A stretch of 64,000 nucleotides of DNA from Rhynchopus euleeides (Eukaryota; Euglenozoa; Diplonemea; Diplonemida; Diplonemidae): positions 1,156,501 through 1,220,500 of the forward strand of contig OY723295.1 of NCBI GenBank assembly GCA_963210315.1, in the 5' to 3' direction. Position 1 is the first letter of the stretch; each line of letters opens with the position of its first letter. Below are positions 34,495 through 45,100 of the stretch, one piece after another. The notes under the pieces were generated by a model that was not told the DNA's origin, ran no database searches, and worked only from the letters and a program-made list of their open reading frames with translations. The position numbers and the translations under genes were made by a program.

Positions 34495-35420
34495 GTACCA
34501 CACATCAGCCCGACAACAACACCGCAGCACTCCGTGCGGTCCTCCTCAAGGGCTGCAATGAGTCTGCCAGCACGACGGTGGCACAGACACCTTCATACGG
34601 AAGGAACATAAGTCAACCTATGACAAACAAGCAAAATATGATTGTCGTCAAGACAAAACAACAATAAGAAGTGCGACGTGTGCATGTGTTAACTTTTTGT
34701 CTTGTGGGTCACCTGTGCCTGCCCCTGTGGGTGGGTGTCCTGCAATTTGCCCCCCCCCCCCCCCCCTGCCCCCCTATTTGTTTTTATTGATTTTGTAAAC
34801 ATCGTATGTTGAAAGCAGAAAATGGCAAAACACAGCCGGCAACGCCCAGTGTCGAACTTCAATCCTGCGTGCCCAGCATGTCGCATTATGTCTCCGGACG
34901 ATTCCTCTTACGCGATGCGTTGCGGCACACAGGTGTCAAGACTGCCGTTGCACCAAACGACACTCTTCCAAGACGGCGAGGATGGAAGAGTGGCGGACGC
35001 AGCAAGGCTTGACAGGACAACTGCACGCTGCGAGAGATCTGATCTGTGGAAGGCCCCCTCTGCCCCCTTCATTTATTTTGTGTAGCCTCATGCAATGAAG
35101 GAGGAAATGGAACACGGAGAAAGCAGGTCATTCGAGTTTACGGCACGCGTAGTGCCGTAATTGCAGAGCCACATCTCACCTCATCACAGGTCGAGGTGTG
35201 TGCGTTTCACCACAACCTCTCCCCTCCCCATTCCCCCGTGTTGAGTGACATGTGTCGATAGTGTTCCATTTCTTGTCAACGGCAAACCCTTAATTACCAG
35301 GAACCCAGCTATGTGGTTCCTGCCTCTGCAGAGCAAACTGCCTGCAGGTGAGTCCCTTTGCAGCATCCCTCTGTGTGTGTGCACTACCCTCGCATGCGGT
35401 CCTCTGCCACCTCGCCCTAC
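34495..35420. other. Intergenic region downstream of alpha-tubulin
   Basis: AT-rich 3' flank with a poly-C run at about 34749-34765. Only background ORFs. It ends in a pyrimidine-rich stretch (CTCTGCCACCTCGCCCTACAG) that probably processes the small gene at 35465. Confidence 0.45.
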
Positions 35421-35422
35421 AG
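35421..35422 (+). promoter_or_regulatory. Candidate trans-splice acceptor AG, small basic protein gene
   Basis: CTCGCCCTACAG|GTCATAC lies 42 nt before the ATG at 35465. Inferred from position and the pyrimidine tract. Confidence 0.35.
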
Positions 35423-35464
35423 GTCATACACGACACACAACACACGATGTGATTCATCAACACG

Positions 35465-35632
35465 ATGGAAGCCCTGAAGGGGAATGGGGGTACAAACAAC
35501 GTGCCGAAAAACTTCAAAGGGAAGATCAAGAACTTCGACCCTGCGATTGCTGAGAAGGCGACGGGCCCGAAGTGCGACGAGAAGGACTTCGTCCAGAAGA
35601 CGATGCAGGATGCGAAGAAGAAGAAGAAGTAG
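35465..35632 (+). CDS. Small basic protein, 55 aa, unrecognised
   Basis: The ORF of 55 codons starts MEALKGNGGTNNVPKNF and ends VQKTMQDAKKKKK. It has the same GC-rich third-position bias as the large genes (runs of AAG, GAC, TTC, GTC, CAG), which is unusual for chance ORFs in this AT-richer spacer. It sits alone between alpha-tubulin and farnesyltransferase beta on the same strand, 42 nt after a good candidate acceptor. The product is strongly basic with a poly-Lys tail; no signal, membrane segment or domain is seen. It might instead be the last exon of a longer gene, but no matching upstream exon was found. Confidence 0.55.
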   Translation: MEALKGNGGTNNVPKNFKGKIKNFDPAIAEKATGPKCDEKDFVQKTMQDAKKKKK

Positions 35633-36518
35633 AGTCACACGAGACAGACCGCACTGGTGAGTTCGCTTGGTGTGCGTGACATCATGCAAATGACGTAGAT
35701 TTGACGTGCGGAAGACAGCGTGGTGCTGAATGCATCTGGGTACGTGAATCCCAAGAAGGAGCAAGCAGCGAAGCGAGTGTTCCCTTGTTCTTTCGTTGAA
35801 ACTGGAACCCATATTTTTCCCCCCCGGATTTGGCGCACAAACAACAGCCTTCATATTTTTTCGTTTGAAACTATCTCTGATTTTATTCCCACATGCTGCC
35901 TCGACAGTGAATTGACAACGCCTACTCCGGGTGGGTATCCTAATTACCCACCCGCTTCTCAGGGAAGCCTTCTTCCCATAAGCCACTGTCGGCATCATGC
36001 CACCCTAGCCTTGCTGTTTTTTTGCTTGGTTGATGCATTCAGATTCTGCCACACCTGTGGGCTGATTGCATTCATGATTTTCGATTACATACCGCAGTTG
36101 TGTGCCCAATACTACCTGCATGCATGCCATGACATTCCAGCCGCGGGTCTCCCCGGAAACCCTGGGCAGGGCAAGCGGTGTGGCGTTGCCCTTTCTTTCC
36201 CACCCCTGCCCCCGCCCCCCCTTGCCCAACCGCATTGCACTGCAGCAGAACCGACATCATGCAAAGGGCAAGCGGAAGGGAAGGAGGGCGACGGGTGGAC
36301 AGTGCACACAAACTGCATGATGCAGGCCTGATTGGTGGAAAATCGCTGACGGTCGCACCCCTCCATCCCACCACCAGTTCCGACATGATGGGGCACGGCG
36401 TGTTCTTTCCATTTGCGATGTGGCACTCACATACTCACACGACCCGCCCCACTCCCACAAGGCCGAGTGGACCCCCTGCAGATCAGGGTTGCGGGGGCCA
36501 TTCCCACATCCTTACACA
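35633..36518. other. Intergenic region before farnesyltransferase beta
   Basis: ORFs of background size on both strands. Pyrimidine-rich part near 36440-36480 with candidate acceptors at CCCACAAG (36456-36463) and CCCCTGCAG (36472-36480). No gene seen. Confidence 0.45.
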
Positions 36519-38540
36519 ATGGGCGCTGACGACGGGCCTCTTGAGCCGGAAGTCACGGACACCCTACTCGACGAGGAGGAGGTGTTGGACGATGTGACCG
36601 CCATCTACGCCGAGAATCGCCCCGCCCGGCTTGGCAAGCAGCTGCACAAAAACTTCGTGACAGGCGGGCTGACCCACCTGCCCGGCGGGGTCGCCTTTCT
36701 CGACGCCTCCCGCACCTGGCTGTCGTACTGGATGCTGCACTCGCTGGACCTGCTGGGTGGCCTCAACACCACACCGCCACCCCCTATCCCGACCGACAGC
36801 CAGACTGTGGCCTTCCTGCGGTCCTGCTTCACCGAGGTGTCAGAGGGGTGTGGCTCGTTCGGCGGTGGCCCCATGCAGATGCCGCACCTCGCCCCAACCT
36901 ACAGTGGTATGCCACACACACCCACAGGACGTCTTCAAAGCGCACACAGTGAAAAATCACGTCGAAGGGCAGTGGGATATAGACCCAGAGGTGATCCCTT
37001 TTCCTGCTCTTTTCGGGGCGAGGAGCCTTTCTCTCTCTCTGCCATTGTGTGTGTCAGAACTCTTCAGTCAAATTGTGCCACTTTTGCAGCCAGGGTTTCC
37101 CCGCGCCACCCCGCACCCAGACCCATCCACCCCGCCCTCCGCAGCCACGCTCGCTCTGGTTAACGTTGGGACCCCTGAGGCCTTCGCCCTGCTCTCGGAG
37201 AAGAAGGCCATGATCCGGGCCTGGTTCAAAACCCTGAAGCAGCGCGACGGGAGTGTCGTGATGCACGAGGGTGGTGAGGTTGACGCACGCGGGTGCTACT
37301 GCATGCTCCTGGTGGCGGTGCTCCTCGGCATCGACGACGAGGAGGTGACGTCGGGCGTGGCGGAGTTCGTCGCGCGGTGCCAGACCTACGAGGGGGGGTT
37401 CGGGTGCAAGCCTGGGGAAGAGGCGCATGGTGGGTTCACATTCTGCTCCACAGCATCGCTGGCCCTGGTGCGCCGCCTCGACCTCATCAACCTGCCGAAG
37501 CTGCGGAAGTGGCTCGCCAGCCGCCAGAACGGCAAAGGCCTCGGCTTCAACGGGCGCACCAACAAGCTGATCGACTCCTGCTATTCCTTCTGGGTGGGCG
37601 CTGCCCACGCCATCGTCGCCGCAGAGCGCGCATCGCGCAGCAGCAGGGACCGCTGCAGCGCCGCAGGCGCCCCCCTCCCGCCAGGCACACTCCCCTCCAT
37701 CGATCACATCGCCACCATGGCAGACGTGCTGGCCTTGGACCAGGTTGCCTATCTCGACATGGATGCCCTGCCAGAGGCGCTGTTGCAGCGCCTCGCTGTT
37801 GCACCCTATGGGGAGGAGGTAGGGGCGGCGGGTGCTGACGCGGGTCAGGAGGGTGTGAAGGGTGCGGAGACTGCGGAGGGCGGCGCACAGCAAGCGGCCC
37901 ACCTCGATGCAGCGTCGGACTGGGTGGAGTGCGATGGCGGTGCCCTTTCCTTCAGCCAGGTGTGTTGTGTTGTGTTACGTTGTGCCCGCGCTTGATGTGC
38001 TCTCTATTTCCACTTGCCACATCACATAGAATCGCGTGTGTGAAGGCACAGCTCCTCTCTCTTGCTGATAACCCTTGCCATTCCCTCCCCACGACCCCCC
38101 CCCCCCTCATCCCACAGGAGAAGCTGCAGAAATACCTCCTGCACTGCTGCCAGGCCACCACGGGGGGCATGATCGACAAGCCAGGCATGCGGCCCGACTA
38201 CTACCACACCTGCTACGCGCTGTCTGGGCTGTCCCTCTCCCAGAACCTGGGGAAGGCGTACCACATGGCACGCCTGGGGAGGAGCTCGCCGCTGAGCGGC
38301 ACACCTGACCCTGCGCCTGCAGCCAGCACTCTGCCCGCCGGGGCGAAGGCGCTGTTGCTGCAGGCCTTGGATGCGGCAGGGCCTGAAGTGGATCCTGTAT
38401 TCCTCTATGACGATGCGAAGAACGTGCTCCGCTACATCAACCCTATCTTCAACCTGAGGCGCGAGCGCGTTGTGAGCGCGCTGCGGCACTTCAGGGGCAG
38501 TTCAGTCTTGCCTGCGGAACGAAGCACATCCCCGGCATGA
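36519..38540 (+). CDS. FNTB: Protein farnesyltransferase beta subunit, three exons, 541 aa
   Basis: Exons 36519-36906, 37145-37959 and 38118-38540; phases fit. The subunit carries the active site that transfers farnesyl to the Cys of CaaX proteins, together with an alpha subunit. Diagnostic repeats are seen: SFGGGPMQMPHLAPTYS, CQTYEGGFGCKPGEEAHGGF, TFCSTASLALVRRLD and LGFNGRTNKLIDSCYSFWVG. Zinc ligands Asp273 and Cys275 (LIDSC) and His431 (DYYHTCYALSGLSL) are all present. Compared with yeast or human enzymes there is a long low-complexity insertion of roughly 100 residues between exon 2 helices (about 285-400), rich in Ala, Glu and Gly. The first donor is GTATG; the second is GTGTGT, the one exception to the GTATG rule. 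The start is the first ATG after the pyrimidine tract. Confidence 0.93.
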
Positions 38541-39172
38541 GCGAGCTGCGCTGCAGTGGGTAGGGTTGTTTCGATGATACCAGGGCAGCGGCCTGCCGTG
38601 CTGCCCTGGGTTGGATCCTTTTTTGTGCGAGGCGAGGCGACAAACAAAATCGCAAAGAAGAACATCCCTGCCCGACCTTAGGACATGGGGGGGCGGGGAG
38701 GGTAGGGGGGTGCTGGGGGGGTGGGGTGTCGGGGCGGCCTGCTAGCCAAAAAAAATACAATACAGTAGTCCAAACGTATGCCTGAGGGAGCCCCCCCCCT
38801 CGCAAGCCAGGCCGCCTTTGCCGATGCCCCGGGAACAACGGAGAGGTAGCCCACCCATGCGGGTGGAATCCTCTGTAGACCATGCGAGATGTGGCAGCCT
38901 ACGCCTTTTGCGTGTCCCCATCCATCCCCACCCACCTCTGCTCTCCTCTCTACCCTTGCTTCCCCCCGTTGGAAGGCAACTCGGGTGCCGTTGTTGCAGA
39001 AGCGTAGATTCACACACCCAGACCACCCTGCACCCCCATCCCCCCCCCCCCCCCCCCCCAGGACAATCGCCCCCCCTGTTGGGGGCGCGAGCGGCGCGGC
39101 TTTTGCCGTTGCCGTTTTGCAAGAAAGGCCGAGGGGGGGAGCGGGTCCTCGCTGTAGAGAGGGCTGCCCGAG
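38541..39172. other. Intergenic region before the large solenoid gene
   Basis: G-rich tract at 38686-38735 and C tracts at 38789-38799 and 39041-39060. Candidate acceptors before the next ATG are GTTTTGCAAG (39114-39123) and GCTGTAGAG (39151-39159). No gene seen. Confidence 0.45.
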
Positions 39173-42100
39173 ATGACCCAATGGGACGCGAGCAAAGCCC
39201 AGGCGGGCGGGGGCGAGGAGCTGCCATGGGCAGACCTGCATGAGGTGCTCCTGGGGGATGACGCGGGGTTCGCCGACAAGAAGGAGGCGATGATGGGTGC
39301 CTGCAGGATGGGCGAGCAGGAGTCGTCGGAGGAGATGGTGCGTGCAGTCGCTCTTGTCTTTCAGAGCCTCTCCCCGGAGTATATGCCGGATGAGGAGCTG
39401 CAGCAGCGCCCGCGCCACCTCGACTGTGCACAGGAGCTTCTCCGCCGCGGAGCTGTCAACAAGATCATCTTCGGGCTGTCGGGCCCCTTCCGCCACATCC
39501 AGACCACGCAGTCCACTCCCAGCGTGCTGATTCTGCACACCGCTGCAGCGCTTGTCGGCATTACGCAACGCTTCCAGCTGACCCCACCCGAGCTGAGCAG
39601 CCTGCTGGACGCGCTGCACGTCAGCCTGCAGGTGTTGGACGGGTGGATGGACCAGAGCCTCAACGGCGTGAGCAGCGGGTGGGCGCAGGGCGCCTCCGCG
39701 GGAGGTTCCTCCACACTGGCGGGCACCCCGGCGACACCGCATCTCCGGTTCCAGTCGGGCAGCCCCGGGGCCCTGCTGGAGGATGTGGCATACCTGCTGT
39801 CGCTGTCTGTGGTGAACGCGCTGCGCGTCCCGCAGGAGGGTGGCTATGCGATGTGGTCGCGCGACGCCCCGAAGCCCTCGCTGTCCAACTCGCTGCTGGA
39901 TTCGGCGGAGGCGGTGGGGCTGCTCACGCGCCTCTCCTGCAGGTCCCCCGACGACTCGCAGTCCGCAAGCACCTACGTGCAGAACAAGATCGAGCAGATC
40001 GGGCGCGGCGACCGCCGCAGCCGCGAGGAGGCAGCAGGATACTACGCCATCGCGCTGATCGGCGTCTCCGCCTTCCTCATGTCCCACCCCGAGCAGGACA
40101 CGCGCGATGTGGGCGCCATGGCACTCCAGATGTGCTGCGGCTCCCTCGTCTCTCTCGCCGTCAACTCACGGGTCCTCGCACGGTACAAATGGAAGGGCTC
40201 CGTCTTCGCCTGGGGGACAGTCCGGTCAGTCCGGGCAGACGGAACAGTCGTCGTCCGGTTTGAGGACGGCGATGAGGAGGCCGTCCCCCGCACCTCCGTG
40301 AAGCTCGAATCCAAACACCAGCTCAGCGGGCACGGGTGGCTGCGCGCGCGCGAATGGTTCCCCTCCTTCTTCTCCTGCGGGCTGGGCACCGTCGTGACTG
40401 AGGAGACCGTCCTCCTCTGCCTCAGCAACGCAATGGACTGCTGGCTCGCCGCCTCTATGTGCGTGCTGGTCGACGAGCTGATCCCCGCCGAGCAGGAGGA
40501 GTACCGCGTCTGGGAGGAGTGCATGCGCCAACGCGACACACCTGCATACGGCGCAGCCCCCGCCACCCGCGACGCCCTCTATGAGGACTACAGCAGCATG
40601 GCGGCAACCGAGGTCCCCCCGACCCCAGAGTGCCGCATCCTGGTGGATGTGCTGCGCGCCATCGCATACACTCTCAACCCCGACGCATCGTCGCTGCTGC
40701 TGAAGGACCGTCTCCCGCTGGCATGGCGGAGTGAGGTCATCCGCAGCATATTGGCATACGACAAGTCGGATGCCAGCATCACATCGCCCCGCCCCGGCAC
40801 AGCGATGTTCATCCGGTTTGTGCGGAAGGCTCATGGTTCGCAGGGCCCGCTCGCCTGGGTGATGGAGTCATCCCCGGGGAGGCAGGGCGACCTGTGCCCT
40901 ACAGCTCTTTCTGTCCTTTCTGCCTACCTCGAGCTTCTCACAGGGCTGTGCATCACCGACGACGCTGCTGCTGCGGTGTTCAGCATGATGGCGGCTGACA
41001 AGGAGCCCCGGTCCACCTTCCACATCTCTGCGAGGTATATCATCACCGACCCGGAGTGCAGCGTGATGGGATCGCTTGCCAGCGGGAGCTGCAAGCTGAC
41101 CCCCGAGGCTGATGGCTTCCTCAACTCCGTGCTGCAGCTCATCTCCGCCTGGCTGATGAACTCCCCCCAGGTGAGGGAGGCAGTGGGGCAGCAGCCCGAC
41201 CTCCGCCAGGCGTGCTTCAACCGCCTCTTCACCCTCCTGGAGAGACCGGTGTCAGGCGCTGTCGTGGGGCAGGTCTTTAACACCCTCGCCGCATGGTGCG
41301 ACTCCCATGAATCCGCTGCCCAGATGTGGCTCCGCGTCCACCAGGGGGGAGTCCTCACCCCCACACAGGGCACACAACCCCCCAACCAGGCCCTCGGATG
41401 GCAGGGCCAAGGCGGGGCTCTGCAGCAATACGGCGGGCAGTACGCTGCGCAGCAGCGCCAGCCCAACGACATGGGTGGGGCGCCATCCCCCTCTGGGATG
41501 GAATATGAGCTGGGGCAGGAGAGGCGGAACAGGAGGTATCCGCAGACGATCGGGTTTCTCTCTCTGGTGCTGCAGCTGCTGAAGACGGTGAGCTGGAGGA
41601 TGGCTGCGCAGCAGACTGACGTCTCCCTCCACTCCCTCGCTGTTGTGTACGTCAAATGGTGTATGGAGAGTGTCATGTCGCGGTGGGATGAGCAGCGCTA
41701 CGACGACATGCGCGAGAAGTGGCACATCGCATTCCTCCTCCTCCGCATCGTGCGCGCCGCGATCCTCATCCCCGAGCCCCATGGGAACGCAGGGTACGAC
41801 CAGTCCACTGCCCGCCAGCGCACCACCCCCTCCCTCATCTGGATGGCTATCACCGACCACGCCCTCCTCCGGAAGCTGATGGCAATGACATCAGAGCGGA
41901 GGGAGCGCGACCTCCATACCGGGGTTATCATGGATGAGATGCTGACGGAGTGCCTTGCGACAATCCTCACAGTGCTGAAGCAGGCGCGTGGCGGGAGGCG
42001 TGAGAGAGGGCAGGGCAGGGGTGGGTCTGACCCGCATGGGAAGGATGTTGCCCAGGAGCTGGTCGATTGGGACGGCGGGAGCATCGTGATGAAGCTGGCG

Positions 42101-45100
42101 AGCGACGAGTGGCACAGCATCACCCTGCGGCAGGGGAACACCCACCTCCCCTCGCAGCTGTGCCTCAGCATCCTGCTGCAGCTGGTGCAGGAGAGGTGCC
42201 AGCTGTCGCACCACTTCCTGGCCCCGGGGAGGGGGCGGCCTGAGGACATCACGCGGGACGCAGAGGAGACTCTCCTCGACGTTGCGAAGCGTGCCTACGC
42301 AGAGGCGATGAAGCCGGAGGCAGCGAAGGAGCAGCAGGCTGGCGCTGCCCTCGATAAGTACGTCATCCGCCCGCTTGAGGCGGGGTCGCGTGTGACGAGT
42401 GTGGTGCCCCAGCTGCAGCGCCATCTCGTCCCGCTCATGGCGCGCATCGGGATGCAGCGCGAGGCAGCCGAGGTGCTGGCGAGCCTCCCCGCCTTTGAGA
42501 ACAACCGTGCGGACATGGTGCAGGAGCTGATGGCTGCGGTGCTGAACATGGAGGTGGACGACAGCGACATGCGGCGCCTGCTGGTGTGCGACATCCTGAT
42601 CGAAACCCTGGAGAGCGACTCCTTCTACTACAACCTGACGCATATCCTCTGCGGCGTGCCGGAGAGATATGTCGAGGCTCGGACCCGCGGCACGTTGGGG
42701 CTGTCCGATCATGATGTGCTGCGCCCCTACGGCCAGCAGCGCCAGACCTGCGTGTCTGTGCTGGCGGAGCGTCTCCTGGACCTCACGTTTGTCAAGCAGA
42801 ACCCTGTGGCGGCAAGCCGGTTCCTGAAGGTGCTGGCGGCGCTCGCGTCCGACAGGGTGATCGGCTCAGCCGTGCTGCGGTACATCCGGAGCGTGAATTT
42901 GGTGGATGAGCTGATGTCGGTGCTGAAGGACCGTCTCAGCGAGCTTCCCGTGCAGCCGTCGGTATGGGATTTTGCCTTGTTGTTTTGCCAGATCCAGGGG
43001 GAGGTCAACCCAAAGGCTACTGCCATCATGACATGCCCACCCACCCACCCACCCCTCACCCTCAGGCTGTCCGCGACCCGACAATCATCGCGCGAGAATT
43101 CGGCATGTGCGCCTCCATCCTGCAGCTCGCAGCTCTGGAGCTCTTCACCAACCCCGATGCGAGCGCGCAGAAGCACGTATGCCGAACGCCGACACCCCAA
43201 AAAACCCCCTGAAGGGAGGTCATCGCCCCCCCCCCTAGGGGTGGTCTTAAGCTGTTAACCTGGCCAATTTTTCACCATCGGCGTCTGGGGGCCAAAAACG
43301 TCATCAAACCTGAAAATATGACCCCTGGGACCCCAGAAACACAAGTCCGCCCGGTTTTGGGCACTTTTGAGCACTTCTGAGCAGTTTAGTCGTGTTCCGG
43401 AAAAATGTACCACAAAGCTGTACCTCAGCCCCCCCTGGGCAGAAGGCAGAATCGCAAACCATCATGTCTCGCAGTGATCCAGTCAGCGGTGTTGCCAACC
43501 GTGCTGCCCGACGATACGTGGGGTCAAAAGTGCAACATGACAACACCTTGTTTGCGGTGTGACATGCGAGACAGTAGAAAATTACCCCGGAAACAAGGGG
43601 TCATAGGTACTAGAGGAGGGGCATGCTTCCAGCCCCTTCAGACCTTCAGGCGCATCGGTTGCATCTCCACTCGATGCGGGAGAATCGCTGATCGGACTGG
43701 CATAGTGCATCAACTGCAGGCATATCGAGCAACAGAGGAGCACTGTGCCACTTGCGAAATCACTTGTGTCAGAATCTGTGTGCACATGTTCTTGGGCCAG
43801 TGACAGTGATAGTGGCAGTGAGCCATCCGATGACCATGAAGAAGGGGGCATGGACTGGTATCAGACATCAGCAGTGCACCGAAGATGGCCCCATAAGGAT
43901 GTATGAAAGGCTGAAGACTACAATGTCAAAGTTCAAGCCGTACAACAAGGACGAGGGGGTGCAACTCGGCTGTCCAGGCAGCTACGCACGAACGGGCAGA
44001 GTCCCCACACTTCTGCCATAGCCCACATTCAAAGCACACTCGGTAACTGTGATTTCCAGGCACAGTTCGATCCGTGTGTTGTGTTCACACAGATCCCACG
44101 GTTGGCATATCCAGTGGTTGCGGCAGTCTCGCCTGCGCACCTGGGTCTACTCCGTTGTTCAACGTACCGCATAGTCTGACAGCTGCACGGCACCCTCACC
44201 CCGCAGCAGCGTCTTTTATGTTCAGTTGTGTGCATCGAGTGGGAAGCCACCACAATGCCCTCCTCCCCACCCTCCCGTTTTGTTTCCCACTAATACACGT
44301 TGAGGCCTTCGCTCTGGGGTGGCCAGGCGGCAGCCCGCCCTCTGGCGATTATGTCTATGTGGCACCACCTGCACCAACCTGTGGCCGTATAGTTGTACCA
44401 TCTTCGGCCAAAGAAAATAGGCATGAGATCACGGCCTTCTGTGTCTCTTGCCGCTGAAAGTGAGTGGTTGTTCCTCGTACGCACTCTGGCATCTGTGCGA
44501 GAGTGCGGAGGTCCACATAGTGACGGAAGGGCTTGAATCAGCCATTGAGACCTCCCGACTAAGGGTGGTGTGGTACAACTTTGTGGTACATTTTTTGGAA
44601 TTGCAAACTAGGTGCTTCTGGAGGCTCTAAACCGCCCGAAACCGGGCGCAGATGCATTTCCGGACGTCTGGGGGTCGAATTTTCAGGTTTGGGTCACTTT
44701 TTGGTCCTTGTACGCAAAAGTTTGATTTTTTGGCCAGGTTAACCCTTTCTGTCCGGGGGGTATTTTTTCGATTTTTGGGAAAATTCGCATTCCCAAGTAA
44801 ATTGTCTTCCACTCCACCTTTTTCAACATTTTTTTTATCGGGAACTGCGTTTGCGCAGAACGTTGCATTGTTCCGGTTTTTTTCCCGAAAAAAAAATTTC
44901 ACATGTGGGCCTCGCCCGAGAAACCAAAAATCGAGGTGCAAAAAATCCAGAAAAAAATTCAGGGCGGTGTGTGACCGCCCAAAAAATCCGGGTTCTATGG
45001 CGTTCTCGAACAGTTCTGCTCCAGCGCAGTTCCCGATAAAAAAAAATGTTGAAAAAGGTGGAGCGGAAGACAATTTACTTGGGAAGGCAGTGGTTTGCAC

